A DNA stretch of 64,000 nt, from the IMG/VR virus record IMGVR_UViG_3300048066_000291, positions 19,142 to 83,141 of that record; one strand, given 5' to 3'. The stretch comes from a virus. The first letter of the stretch is position 1. Every line of letters begins with the position of its first letter. Below are positions 1 to 8,196 of this stretch, one piece after another. Made by a program: the position numbers and the translations under genes. The notes beneath the pieces are model-generated. The model had not been told where the DNA came from, searched no databases, and worked only from the letters and a program-made list of their open reading frames with translations.

Positions 1-2458
1 GTTTACAAACAATAACTTTCATACCATCTACAATTTCTTGAGAATATTTATCACCGTTCATACGCTTCAATGTATTCCAGTTGATGCTTGCTCTTACGTG
101 CCCAGGCATGTTTGCTTTGCCTTGCTTTTGCTCAAGACGCTGATAGTGTCCAATTTTGTTTGCACGTTTGGGTGAACCTTTTTCCCAACCAGGACGTTCA
201 CTAAATTCCTTGCGGAACTCTGTAATACGTTCGAGCACATCTTCCTGCGGAACATCAGTAAGCACCATTAGTAATAGCTCTTTCAAAAAGTCTTGCATAA
301 ACACAGGCGTATCTGATCTACGCAAGTCTAAGCCCATTGCTTTTACTTTACCTGCTTTGCCGTCAATGTCAGTTCTAAAACCTTCATTGTCAATTACTAG
401 TGCCGCATAACGCTTCTTAGTAATATACAAACCAGATTGTGCAATAATTTCTCTACCTGCCGCAATAACATCGCTACGTGACTTTGGACAATGAAATGCT
501 TGCATCATAAAGTCTGGAAATGTTGTATTTGCTTGCTCACATACTTGATCCATCAGTGCAATACACTTTTCTTTAGACCATTCTAGTTTGCCAGCATCTA
601 CATCATCTTTGAGCAACGGCCAAGCACTAAAGTAACAAGAATCAGTATCACCATAGATCATTGCTTTGCCTACGTGATCATATTCGCCTGTAATGCAGTT
701 GTTTACTTCAGCACTCATATGCTTAACAATACTACGACCTGTTAGTGTAGTAGACTGACCAATACGCTTATCATAAAAACGACACCCAGGATTGAGAATA
801 GCGCCGTACAAGCTATTAAGATTAATTTTTTTAACAAGTTGTCTTTTATCCCAATATTCAATTTCTGCATCAAGATTTGCATCTTTTGCTTTTTTTAGTT
901 TCTTTTGCAGTTCTTTACGTTCTGCATACCAACGTGTTAAGATACCTGGAATAACACCTTCAAACTCTGTTGTAAAGATTGTACCATTAGCACTAAGCAT
1001 CCAAGGCATTTGACTGTCAAATATAAGTTGAAATATCTCTGCACCGCTTAGTACGTCTGTTCGGCCGTCTTCCCAGTCAACTGTAAGTGCAATATCTTTG
1101 CGTTGCGCCATAACTGCTTCGTATTCTTCTGTACTAAAGCGTCCTTCCCAACTGCCTGCAAAAGACTTTTTCTTTAGTGTCATATCTTCATGCACACGGG
1201 CTTCACTAATCTCAGGACGTATTTGTCCAATAATAGTTTCTGGAGCCATATTTAATGCACGAATCACACTTGGATACAGACTGTTTAAGTCCATACTAGC
1301 AATCCACTTGTGCAAGCCTTTCTTAGGAAACGCAACATATGCACCAGCAGCCTGTGTGCTTTCACTATCGTCGCGCTTTGGTCTATTAGGAACTTGAAGT
1401 CCTCTATTGTGTGCTTCGTTAACAATACCTTGCTCTGTAACAGCAACAGCACCCATAGTAGTCTGTAGTAATACAGTGTTTTCATGTGCAATTGAATTAC
1501 TAAGATCAATAAAGCGTAGCTTCTTGTCTAGTTTGTCAAGTAGTGCAGTATCTTGAATGTTATATTCAATAAACTTACGGAAGTCGTTGTTGTATAATTG
1601 ATCAAGTGTACCTTCATATGGCACTTTGTTTTCACCAACTTCAATTTCACCAATAGCATCTAATCGATATGTGTGACGTTCTTCATATGTATACTTACGA
1701 TACAGTTCTAAACTGTCTAAATGTACACGACCTACTAAATCAAATGTAACTGCTTGCTTCCCATACTTTTCATATTCACGTTTCTTAGGCAATTGCCCCC
1801 ACAAACAAAAACGTCTTGTGTCGTCTTTGCTTAGTACACGCATAGTTCTGTTTACAGTATACGGAATATCATATCCCTCACTGTTCCAACCTGATAAAAT
1901 ATCAGCATCTTCAATTAGTGTTAAGAACGTGTCAATCATATCACCTTCACGTTCAAACAGCATTACATTGTCAATGCCTTCTAGTTCTTTTTCAGCTTGT
2001 TCCATTGTAAGTGTCTTAGGCGGAACTGCCAAACATACCATTGTTTCTAGCCACTGCAAATACACAGAGATACTTGTAATAGGCATAAACGGATCTGCAG
2101 GATCAGCAAATCCTTTCTCTGGATCAAAGTCTGTCTCAATATCAAAGAAAGCAATGTTTAGTTTAGGAGCATCTTGATTAAGATAATTCTCACTTAAACA
2201 TTGGAATATAGGATTAATGTCACTTTCAAACAAGTTCTTACCCTTGTTAATAGCAACTTCTTTGCGGAAGTCTTTTGTGTTTTTACACACAATACGACTT
2301 AGAGGATCACCGTACATACTTTTGTACTTGCCTCTTTGATCTTCATAATAAAAAGTGTATTTTGCTTGATATTCACGGAAAGTTCTCTTTCCGTCTTTAC
2401 GTTCGACTACTCGAATAATATCTTGATCGCGATCAAACATCGCATCAACGTATGGCAT
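1..2458 (-). CDS. 43: Family B DNA polymerase (T4 gp43-like), 3' end beyond window
   Basis: Replicative DNA polymerase with 3'-5' proofreading. Reading from ATG at 2458, the exonuclease motif FFDIETD is at residues ~104-110, the polymerase A motif MDLNSLYPSVIR and the C motif YGDTDS follow in the usual order, and KKINLNSLYGA (B-type motif) lies between them. The frame is still open at position 1, so about 819 codons are seen and the C-terminus is missing. An AAGGAGA ribosome site at 2464-2470 fixes the start; the ATG two bases upstream hits a stop at once. Motif spacing is that of T4 gp43. No intein or intron is seen in this portion. Confidence 0.97.
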   Translation of the reverse strand, partial: MPYVDAMFDRDQDIIRVVERKDGKRTFREYQAKYTFYYEDQRGKYKSMYGDPLSRIVCKNTKDFRKEVAINKGKNLFESDINPIFQCLSENYLNQDAPKLNIAFFDIETDFDPEKGFADPADPFMPITSISVYLQWLETMVCLAVPPKTLTMEQAEKELEGIDNVMLFEREGDMIDTFLTLIEDADILSGWNSEGYDIPYTVNRTMRVLSKDDTRRFCLWGQLPKKREYEKYGKQAVTFDLVGRVHLDSLELYRKYTYEERHTYRLDAIGEIEVGENKVPYEGTLDQLYNNDFRKFIEYNIQDTALLDKLDKKLRFIDLSNSIAHENTVLLQTTMGAVAVTEQGIVNEAHNRGLQVPNRPKRDDSESTQAAGAYVAFPKKGLHKWIASMDLNSLYPSVIRALNMAPETIIGQIRPEISEARVHEDMTLKKKSFAGSWEGRFSTEEYEAVMAQRKDIALTVDWEDGRTDVLSGAEIFQLIFDSQMPWMLSANGTIFTTEFEGVIPGILTRWYAERKELQKKLKKAKDANLDAEIEYWDKRQLVKKINLNSLYGAILNPGCRFYDKRIGQSTTLTGRSIVKHMSAEVNNCITGEYDHVGKAMIYGDTDSCYFSAWPLLKDDVDAGKLEWSKEKCIALMDQVCEQANTTFPDFMMQAFHCPKSRSDVIAAGREIIAQSGLYITKKRYAALVIDNEGFRTDIDGKAGKVKAMGLDLRRSDTPVFMQDFLKELLLMVLTDVPQEDVLERITEFRKEFSERPGWEKGSPKRANKIGHYQRLEQKQGKANMPGHVRASINWNTLKRMNGDKYSQEIVDGMKVIVCK

Positions 2459-2535
2459 TCATTTCTCCTTGTTGTTTGTGGCCAACATAACCTTTAACCT
2501 GTTCGTAAGTGAACGACTCTAACATATATATGCTA

Positions 2536-2817
2536 TCATATAAAAAATAGTTGATATAATGAATATGCATTCATTGCTGTAAACCAACTACATAATACAA
2601 TAACAAATGCTGCTTTTCTAATTACAGCACTTACAATACCTAGTATACTACCTATAAGATACATTGGAACAAATGTCTTGGTAGCAGGATCTAAGATAGT
2701 AAAGGCCAAAACAGCACTTGCACCAATAAGCAATACTGCTTCGACCATTTCAGCGTAAAACGCTACTGGACTAGTTTTATAACTTTCTTTAAAGAAATGT
2801 CCTATTGTTTTAATCAC
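2536..2817 (-). CDS. Small membrane protein, unknown function
   Basis: 93 aa with two or three hydrophobic segments (about residues 20-42, 50-68 and 70-90), so an inner-membrane protein is likely. It starts inside the last codons of the upstream DsbA-like gene (4-base ATGA overlap), so the two are translationally coupled and share the sigma70-type promoter at 3110-3138. I do not recognise a family. Confidence 0.75.
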   Translation of the reverse strand: MIKTIGHFFKESYKTSPVAFYAEMVEAVLLIGASAVLAFTILDPATKTFVPMYLIGSILGIVSAVIRKAAFVIVLCSWFTAMNAYSLYQLFFI

Positions 2818-3074
2818 TTATCGTAACCTAATGTAGTAATAATTGTTTCTAGATCGTCATATGCATCAGCATGTGAATCCCAATCACGTTTTTGTGCAAT
2901 TTTAATTGCTTTGTTAATAAGACTTGGTTTGATATCCATTTCTTCTGCAACAGCTTTTACTGTTTCTTTTAGACCTGTGTTTAGATCTTCTACTTCCTGC
3001 AATACTGTTACGCCTTCTTTGACAAGACGTTCTAGTTTTGCTTTTTCTTCTGCTCCGTAGGTGCGACTACCCAT
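2814..3074 (-). CDS. dsbA: DsbA-like dsDNA-binding late-transcription accessory protein
   Basis: 86 aa, highly charged. The C-terminal half (DIKPSLINKAIKIAQKRDWD, then an acidic tail with a DDLE motif) aligns by eye with T4 DsbA, an 89-aa dsDNA-binding protein that binds near late promoters and helps late transcription. It is preceded by a consensus sigma70 promoter and a GGAG ribosome site displayed in the loop of a 6-bp hairpin (3076-3095). Length agrees with the family; assignment rests on motif similarity only. Confidence 0.6.
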   Translation of the reverse strand: MGSRTYGAEEKAKLERLVKEGVTVLQEVEDLNTGLKETVKAVAEEMDIKPSLINKAIKIAQKRDWDSHADAYDDLETIITTLGYDK

Positions 3075-3075
3075 T

Positions 3076-3095
3076 ACTATTCTCCTATTAATAGT
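3076..3095 (-). promoter_or_regulatory. Small hairpin presenting the ribosome site of the DsbA-like gene
   Basis: ACTATT/AATAGT arms (6 bp) enclose an 8-base loop that contains GGAG. The site ends just before the ATG at 3074, so the ribosome site would be exposed rather than hidden. Confidence 0.35.
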
Positions 3096-3109
3096 TTATA
3101 TTAAGTTAT

Positions 3110-3138
3110 ATTATACGATATATTTAGAGGTTTGTCAA
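3110..3138 (-). promoter_or_regulatory. Host sigma70-type (early) promoter
   Basis: On the minus strand TTGACA (3133-3138), exactly 17 bases, then TATAAT (3110-3115): a full consensus match. It points at the DsbA-like gene starting at 3074 and lies in the gap after the 3143-3775 gene. Confidence 0.8.
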
Positions 3139-3142
3139 GTGT

Positions 3143-3775
3143 TTAAAACACTTTTTTGTTATCAAAAGCACGTTCCCAGCCAAAAAATTGTGCTTTATAA
3201 TCTGAATGATCATCGGAGCTTAGGTTCTCCCATTCATCTTTACGCTGGTATAAACGCATTGCGCCGTCATACCAGTCTGTGTTATCTATGATTGCTTCTA
3301 AGCGTTCTTTTGCATCTAATGCTTCTTCTATATTATCGAAGTCTTGTTCGATATGAATCACTTCCATTACTACATTGTGTGTAACATAGTCTAATGAAAA
3401 GTCAATACCCCATTTTGGTTTGATGTTTAGTAATTTTTGAAGTATTGGACGATTAACACAAACTTCTTCTAATTGTTGTCTAGCTGCACCTGCAAATGCA
3501 TAACGAGTTAGCAACATACAATGATCTAATACTAGCCCGTGTTCACTTTGTTCTGTATCGTGATACCATTCTTGCACAGGTGCTATATGATATTGTATTT
3601 CTCTATTAAGCTCGACACCGTTTTCTTCATAATGCAAATGTTCTAAAGGTGTTGGAACCTCATAACCATCTTTGTCAAAGTCTTTGAATGGAAGTGTTTC
3701 TACTAAATGGTTTTGTATAGGTTTGGTTAAGAAAGGTGTGTGAGTAAATGTTGGATTAAGATTTACTAATTGCAT
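3143..3775 (-). CDS. Conserved hypothetical phage protein
   Basis: 210 aa, soluble, acidic, no signal peptide or membrane segment. I recall similar proteins in marine T4-like phages but no function. Its start overlaps the end of the upstream gene by 20 bases (3756-3775), which suggests coupled expression with the virion-type gene block that follows upstream. Confidence 0.7.
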   Translation of the reverse strand: MQLVNLNPTFTHTPFLTKPIQNHLVETLPFKDFDKDGYEVPTPLEHLHYEENGVELNREIQYHIAPVQEWYHDTEQSEHGLVLDHCMLLTRYAFAGAARQQLEEVCVNRPILQKLLNIKPKWGIDFSLDYVTHNVVMEVIHIEQDFDNIEEALDAKERLEAIIDNTDWYDGAMRLYQRKDEWENLSSDDHSDYKAQFFGWERAFDNKKVF

Positions 3776-4352
3776 TTAACTTTGCCCATAACTCGTCTTT
3801 GATCGACTCAGTAGCATAGTTTGCTTTGTGTTTCATTTTGCCAGCTTTAGCATCTTTTTTCTTATCTTTGTGTGCGCCCATTGCTCCACTCTTACGCAAA
3901 TCATTCATGTACTGTGCATTAGGATCACGAGCTTTAATAACTTTATCTTTAGTTGCTTCTGCTAACATTACTTCTAACTGTGCAACACGAGCTTCTAACT
4001 GTGCAATTCGGTCATCATCTTCGCCTACAAGTTTATCTTTTAACGGATGTTTAGTACGTCCAGGCTTTGCACTAGGCATTGGATCTTTACCCTTTGCCTG
4101 CCCTGCAGAACCTTTCTTTTGTGATTCAGTAAGTGCAACACCTGCTAGAGCAGCAAAGTCACCTAAACTGTAGTCACCTTCAACTGGCATAGTACCTTCT
4201 TTTACTTCAACACTTTCTTGCACATAATTTACAGTCTCTGCTACATTTCCCTGCGCCTGACTGCTTGCCGACTCAGTTAGTTTGCGCAAGTCTTCTGCTG
4301 GATCAGTTGGATCTAGTGCAAATAGTTTATGTTGTAGTGCATTGTAGTCCAT
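3756..4352 (-). CDS. Coiled-coil virion-type protein (FALDPTDPAEDL family)
   Basis: 198 aa. The N-terminus has the motif LFALDPTDPAEDLRKL, which I recall from small structural-class proteins of marine T4-like phages. Residues ~110-135 (RIAQLEARVAQLEVMLAEA) form a clear heptad coiled coil, followed by a Lys-rich stretch and a C-terminal SIKDELWAKLNAI tail. It sits between the 3143 gene (overlap) and the Cys-rich 4355 gene. Role unknown; packaging or scaffold-associated protein is an inference from the neighbourhood. Confidence 0.7.
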   Translation of the reverse strand: MDYNALQHKLFALDPTDPAEDLRKLTESASSQAQGNVAETVNYVQESVEVKEGTMPVEGDYSLGDFAALAGVALTESQKKGSAGQAKGKDPMPSAKPGRTKHPLKDKLVGEDDDRIAQLEARVAQLEVMLAEATKDKVIKARDPNAQYMNDLRKSGAMGAHKDKKKDAKAGKMKHKANYATESIKDELWAKLNAISKS

Positions 4353-4354
4353 GA

Positions 4355-5041
4355 TTAATCACACTTGCACGAGCCAGGCTGGCCACGCGGTACTCCTGCT
4401 ACTTTACGACAGCCTTTCCAGCACTTCTTATAGATTTTGCTGTTGCCGTGACGCTTGCCTTCTTCAAGATCTGCAAGTTCTTTCTTTTCAGAAGCAGTTA
4501 GCATTGCTTTGCCGCATTCGTTACAAGTTTGTTCAGACTCAGAAAGTTTTGATGCTAATCTATCTTGGAGTGATTCTTTTCTAAGACTAGTTTTTTTCTT
4601 TTTGCCACTTGCTTTGCCGGCATGTACTGCTTTACGGTGTGCATCTGATTTAAACTTACCTTCTTCAACCTTTGGGTCATTACAATTGCAATGCTCGCAA
4701 TCTGCAGGACATTTACAGTCTTCTCTTTTAAGCTCTGCACCGCAACATTTATCTGAACAATGAGTATCTTTCTTTGATTCTCCTAATTGCCCGCCGTCGT
4801 GTGCCATATCATAATCAAGTGAGTGATATACAGAACCTAAATAGTCTGCGGCTTTTGTAATTTTAGCTTGTTGCCAACCTTCAATACCTTCAGCTTCAGA
4901 AACAGTTTTAAGCATTTCATGTAGTTTGATAGCATACTTTGCTAGTTTATAAAGATCGGCACGAGCCATTTGAACTTCATGGTCGCGTTCAGCAACGTCA
5001 GCTAGTTCGCCTAATCCTTCTTCAATTTCTTGTTTTCTCAT
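4355..5041 (-). CDS. Cys/Lys-rich virion-type protein with probable prohead-protease site
   Basis: 228 aa. The N-terminus MRKQEIEE|GLG fits the T4 prohead protease rule (I/L)-x-E|(A/G). Residues ~20-85 are a conserved helical domain (AERDHEVQMARADLYKLAKY). Then come Cys clusters: CSDKCC...CKCPADCEHCNC at ~98-125, a CNEC at ~172 and a C-terminal CWKGCRKVAGVPRGQPGSCK tag. The Cys pairs could bind zinc. The middle is very basic (GKKKKTSLRK), consistent with DNA contact inside a capsid. Internal head protein is an inference. Confidence 0.7.
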   Translation of the reverse strand: MRKQEIEEGLGELADVAERDHEVQMARADLYKLAKYAIKLHEMLKTVSEAEGIEGWQQAKITKAADYLGSVYHSLDYDMAHDGGQLGESKKDTHCSDKCCGAELKREDCKCPADCEHCNCNDPKVEEGKFKSDAHRKAVHAGKASGKKKKTSLRKESLQDRLASKLSESEQTCNECGKAMLTASEKKELADLEEGKRHGNSKIYKKCWKGCRKVAGVPRGQPGSCKCD

Positions 5042-5052
5042 TGGTTGCTCCG

Positions 5053-5343
5053 TTATCTCTTAACCGCTTTTTTCTTTTTCTTTGACCCAGGCGCACGTTT
5101 AATAGTACCAACGCCACCGCCTACAAATCCATTACCTCCACCCATACTAGATGCTACATCACCAGCAGTTGTTTCAGTTTTAACTTTAGTTTTTTTCTTT
5201 TGGTCTTTTTTATCTTTATCTTTTTCACCTGCGTCTTTCAACCCAGCCTTAAATGGAGATACTACAGCATCACGATCGTTGTATTTCTTAAAGCCATGCT
5301 TTACAGAATCTACAAACCCTTCGTCAATTTCATGCATTTTCAT
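5053..5343 (-). CDS. Small very basic virion-type protein
   Basis: 96 aa; about one third Lys/Arg, with a Gly-rich stretch (SSMGGGNGFVGGGVG) and a poly-Lys tail. The N-terminus MKMHEIDE|GF matches the IxE|G prohead cleavage pattern of T4 internal proteins. AAGGAG precedes the ATG and a late promoter lies just upstream (5362-5370), supporting a late, capsid-related role. Expected to bind DNA by charge. Confidence 0.7.
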   Translation of the reverse strand: MKMHEIDEGFVDSVKHGFKKYNDRDAVVSPFKAGLKDAGEKDKDKKDQKKKTKVKTETTAGDVASSMGGGNGFVGGGVGTIKRAPGSKKKKKAVKR

Positions 5344-5361
5344 AGTATACTCCTTATAGTA

Positions 5362-5370
5362 TATTTATCT
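5362..5370 (-). promoter_or_regulatory. Late promoter (AGATAAATA)
   Basis: Minus-strand AGATAAATA, a T4 TATAAATA-like late element, 19 bases before the ATG at 5343. It overlaps the stop codon of the small gene 5365-5541. Confidence 0.7.
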
Positions 5371-5541
5371 AGTTAAGTTAACTTTGTAATTTTTCCAGTA
5401 CTGGTTGCGTTCATTAGTACTTGTTGCATTTGCTTCGTGTTCTTTATATTTTTCAATATAATGATCTAAATTATTTCTATTTTCATACTCTAACCATTCG
5501 CTACTATATCCAATTTGCTTATGACCAGAATCCCAAACCAC
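5365..5541 (-). CDS. Small hypothetical protein, GTG start
   Basis: 58 aa (begins VWDSGHKQIGYSSEWLEY). The GTG overlaps the TAG of the upstream DUF6356-type gene by one base (TAGTG), the same coupling style as the many TAATG overlaps nearby. Polar composition with several Trp/Tyr and a clean stop. It fills an otherwise empty gap between two genes on the same strand. No recognised family and no strong ribosome site, so moderate confidence. Confidence 0.5.
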   Translation of the reverse strand: MVWDSGHKQIGYSSEWLEYENRNNLDHYIEKYKEHEANATSTNERNQYWKNYKVNLTR

Positions 5542-5732
5542 TATCTTTGATCCAATATGTTTTGCATTGTTTTAGTTGCTGTTTCAGTAAAGAAGCGTGG
5601 AGCAACACTGTGTACTACTAGTGCTGGTACAAGTAATTGCAATTTTACGGCTGTTGTTAATGCAGCCTTCATATGTTCTAATCCTGTTTCACCTTTTTCA
5701 TCTAGGTGTAATTTACATTGTTTACTAAACAT
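5541..5732 (-). CDS. DUF6356-like small protein
   Basis: 63 aa. The pattern HLDEKGETGLEHMKAALTTA, then a hydrophobic helix and VHSVAPRFF, matches as I remember it the DUF6356 family (HL-E-xE-Y-xHm..A, hydrophobic helix, liHsl-P-xF) found in alphaproteobacteria and their phages. Probably a single membrane-associated helix. ATG overlaps the TAA of the upstream gene by one base (TAATG). Function unknown. Confidence 0.65.
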   Translation of the reverse strand: MFSKQCKLHLDEKGETGLEHMKAALTTAVKLQLLVPALVVHSVAPRFFTETATKTMQNILDQR

Positions 5733-6472
5733 TATTTCTTCTTTCTACCTGACTTCATATTTGCACACCAGTGATACATTTTAGCCTTTTCACCACTTGC
5801 GTTCTTAGCACGTTTGCGTAGTGCTGTAACTGATCCATTGCAACTAGCACCAGACTTTTTTACTCTGCCTGGTCTGCTTTTGCCTTTTTTCTTACCGTCA
5901 GCAAAGTTTTCATCTACATGTGCATCATCACCTGGTTTATCAGCATCTTGTGTTTTGTATCCTGCTTTTTTAAGACCTTTCTTAAGATGGTCTTTTTCTT
6001 TCTTACCACCAAACGGAACAATCATTACATCTGGTTCGTCTCTGTTGTCACTTTTCTTAGCATTTGATAAGTTAGAAATAGTTTTTCCTACTCTTAAAAA
6101 GTCATATGCAGTATCTGACTTTGATAAAAATGTGTTTTTTGGATTGTCAATAGCTTGTCCTTCGTCTAGTGTACGTGCATTTAAATGACCTAAATGTTCG
6201 TCAATATGTAGTGCAAGTTCGAAGTCAAGTTGTGTAAGACCACCTACATCGTGTGTGTATACCATTAAGATAAGTTCGTTATAGAACACTCCAATATCAG
6301 CAAAATGATCTAGTTCAATCTGCGGGTCTTTAATCATTTGTAAAAATTCTAATGCTTGATTATAATCATCAAACGCTACTTTTTTATATAAGTATTTTCC
6401 TTTACGTATCTCCCAATCAGGAGTAAACTTTGCACGTATTGGTTCTGCTTGTTTTATATCTAACTTCTTCAT
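5732..6472 (-). CDS. Pterin-4a-carbinolamine dehydratase-like domain fused to a basic virion-type tag
   Basis: 246 aa in two parts. Residues ~10-100 (WEIRKGKYLYKKVAF, then VFYNELILMVYTHDVGGLTQ, then DFELALHID) follow the pterin-4a-carbinolamine dehydratase (PCD/DCoH) fold. The PCD signature is kept except that the second His of the H-H/N pair is Phe (DHFAD), so activity may be altered. Residues ~150-246 are Lys-rich and end in SCNGSVTALRKRAKNASGEK and YHWCANMKSG, a tag I recall as a stand-alone module in marine phages. Placed among likely internal head proteins; a role in pterin chemistry is uncertain. Confidence 0.65.
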   Translation of the reverse strand: MKKLDIKQAEPIRAKFTPDWEIRKGKYLYKKVAFDDYNQALEFLQMIKDPQIELDHFADIGVFYNELILMVYTHDVGGLTQLDFELALHIDEHLGHLNARTLDEGQAIDNPKNTFLSKSDTAYDFLRVGKTISNLSNAKKSDNRDEPDVMIVPFGGKKEKDHLKKGLKKAGYKTQDADKPGDDAHVDENFADGKKKGKSRPGRVKKSGASCNGSVTALRKRAKNASGEKAKMYHWCANMKSGRKKK

Positions 6473-6669
6473 TTTACAAGCCCTAAATTAAATAGTACAT
6501 TAGTACTTTTACCTTTAACTTTTTTACTTAGTGTAGGAGGACGTCCGTCTTTGTCTACTTTATTGCCAAACTTAGCAGCCTGTTTAGTAACTTCGTCGGG
6601 ACCTACATCAACAGTTTGATTCTGTTTAGTAATACGTCCAACAGCTTCTAATAATTCATTTACTTTCAT
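6469..6669 (-). CDS. Small conserved virion-type protein with probable prohead-protease site
   Basis: 66 aa. MKVNELLE|AVGRITKQN fits the L-x-E|A cleavage rule; the rest (TVDVGPDEVTKQAAKFGNKV, DGRPPTLSKK) is a sequence I recall widely in marine T4-like phages. I chose ATG at 6669 because it overlaps the upstream stop as TAATG with AAGG before it; an in-frame TTG two codons upstream is less likely. ATGA-type overlap with the downstream PCD-like gene. Confidence 0.7.
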   Translation of the reverse strand: MKVNELLEAVGRITKQNQTVDVGPDEVTKQAAKFGNKVDKDGRPPTLSKKVKGKSTNVLFNLGLVK

Positions 6670-6917
6670 TACCAAACCTTAATTACATGAAAATCAACAG
6701 GTTTTAAAAATTTAATTTCATTTCTACGTTGATTCAAGTCTATAAAAACAAAGTGCTTTGGGTTAGTTTTAATTAACTTCTTTGCTTTATATCTTTTTTC
6801 CTTCCAAGTTTCAGTTCTAGCACCATCTTGATGTACTGTTACTGTATCAGCTACCCAAATAATAAGTTCGTATTCTTCGAGCCAAAACTCGTTCCACCAC
6901 TTTTTTATTTTACTCAC
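6669..6917 (-). CDS. Small conserved phage protein
   Basis: 82 aa. Begins with an aromatic amphipathic stretch (KKWWNEFWLEEYELIIWV) and ends in a beta-rich part (KHFVFIDLNQRRNEIKF, then HVIKVW). I recall this family from T4-like marine phages without a function. Overlaps both neighbours by 1-4 bases, so it is part of one translational unit. Confidence 0.7.
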   Translation of the reverse strand: MSKIKKWWNEFWLEEYELIIWVADTVTVHQDGARTETWKEKRYKAKKLIKTNPKHFVFIDLNQRRNEIKFLKPVDFHVIKVW

Positions 6918-7126
6918 TTTTTATTACGTCCTCTAAAAGTATGTCCTGTCATATAAGGTTTTGAAAACCACAATTCAAACCATTCTTTGTCGCCCGGCTT
7001 AATATTATTTGCTTTTTCTTTTTTCTTTAGTTCTGTAGCAGTTTGGCTCATGTCTTCAAGAGTGTATTCTGTATACCCTTTAAATTCATTTACCCCTGCT
7101 AGTTGTTTAAGCCTTTCAATATCCAT
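6914..7126 (-). CDS. Small hypothetical virion-type protein
   Basis: 70 aa, charged, starting MDIERLKQLAGVNEF, similar in style to the capsid-targeting N-termini of its neighbours (VNE could be a weak cleavage site). C-terminus is basic (HTFRGRNKK). Overlaps the upstream gene by TAATG and the downstream gene by ATGA. Confidence 0.65.
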   Translation of the reverse strand: MDIERLKQLAGVNEFKGYTEYTLEDMSQTATELKKKEKANNIKPGDKEWFELWFSKPYMTGHTFRGRNKK

Positions 7127-7866
7127 TATTTTTTAGCCATCTTAGTTGCAGTCGCATACATTACTGCGTCAGCATCTTTACCGTAACGCTTTTTAAATCC
7201 AGCCTTTCCTTTTTTCATACCTTTTACAATACGTTCTTTTTCTTTTTCTTCACCTTTGCTAAGTTCGCGCTCTGTTGTTGCAGGTTCAGCAACGCCCATA
7301 CCTTTGCGTACTGCATCGTACATAGTTTTAGCAAGTCTCTTATCTGGAGCACCTTGTGCAAACGATTCTAAATCACCAGCGGCTGCTGCTGCTCTCATTT
7401 TACTTGCACTCATACCTTCAGCACCGTCAGCATCTGGATCACGCTCGCCTGCGCTTACTACTTTAATTGAATTAAATTTAAAAGGAACATTACCTGCTTT
7501 ATCAGGTTGTCCGTTGTAAGTGTCGAATAGTTTTTGGAAACTATCTACTCTATCACTGCCCGCAATAAACACAATATCAGTATAGCCTAGACTTTGTAGT
7601 TTCTCTAATGCTTGTATAGGTGTACGTACTGCCTGGTGTCCAATGTTAATGCCGGGGAAAAACTGCTTTGCTAACTTCATTTTAGTAGCAAAGTCTAATG
7701 GATCTGTTTTAGGTTTTTGTGTTTGTGACAAGAAAAGGTAGTGGTCACCGTCTTGTGAAGTTATAGCGTCGACTAATTTAGCATGACCAATTGTTGGAGG
7801 ATTTAAACGTCCAAATGCAAGAACTGCCTTCTTTGTCGGTGCTTCAAACAGTTCTCTCAAAAACAT
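7126..7866 (-). CDS. Nucleotidyltransferase (HxGH family) with basic virion-type C-terminus
   Basis: 246 aa. Residues ~17-180 form a cytidylyltransferase/NMN adenylyltransferase-type domain: GRLNPPTIGHAKL carries the nucleotide-binding (H/T)xGH motif, VFIAGSDRVDSF is the central strand, and MSASKMRAAAAAGD is the second signature (SxSxxR-like). The C-terminal ~50 residues are Lys-rich and end KKRYGKDADAVMYATATKMA, a tag I recall on other marine phage virion proteins. MFLRELFE|A at the N-terminus fits the L-x-E|A prohead cleavage rule and resembles T4 Alt. Substrate (NMN, CTP or other) cannot be told. Confidence 0.8.
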   Translation of the reverse strand: MFLRELFEAPTKKAVLAFGRLNPPTIGHAKLVDAITSQDGDHYLFLSQTQKPKTDPLDFATKMKLAKQFFPGINIGHQAVRTPIQALEKLQSLGYTDIVFIAGSDRVDSFQKLFDTYNGQPDKAGNVPFKFNSIKVVSAGERDPDADGAEGMSASKMRAAAAAGDLESFAQGAPDKRLAKTMYDAVRKGMGVAEPATTERELSKGEEKEKERIVKGMKKGKAGFKKRYGKDADAVMYATATKMAKK

Positions 7867-8195
7867 TAGTATGCTCCATCTTTGATTTGCTTCATTTCCT
7901 CGCCGTATAATTTGTTCATAATTAACTGCTTATCTTCTGGCTTAAAAACGTTTTCAGGAGAACCTAATTTAAATTTTTTACAATAAGAGTTCATTCCCTC
8001 TGAACAAGTGCTTTCCAAACAACTACTTTCATTAGGTGTTTCACCTCGATCATACGAGTCTTTCATTTTCATAATTGCTGGAAATAAACTTTTACGATAG
8101 AACATAGGATCGTTACGCATGTAAATGCATACATCATCAACTACATCAAATGGTAATCGGTCATCCATAGGCTTTGCAAATTCATCAATACGCAT
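7866..8195 (-). CDS. Conserved small phage protein
   Basis: 109 aa. I place the start at ATG 8195 (MRIDEFAKPMDD), with AGGAAG at good spacing, rather than the longer ORF that overlaps the upstream gene by 56 bases. Core DVCIYMRNDPMFYRKSLFPA is a segment I recall in marine T4-like phages. Three to four Cys (SSCLESTCSEGMNSYC) in the middle. Function unknown; context is the virion-type block. Confidence 0.75.
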   Translation of the reverse strand: MRIDEFAKPMDDRLPFDVVDDVCIYMRNDPMFYRKSLFPAIMKMKDSYDRGETPNESSCLESTCSEGMNSYCKKFKLGSPENVFKPEDKQLIMNKLYGEEMKQIKDGAY

Positions 8196-8196
8196 A

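Noticed and set aside
2445-2525. 26-codon minus-strand ORF overlapping the DNA polymerase start
   Set aside because: No ribosome site and no recognisable protein; could be a leader peptide but unsupported.
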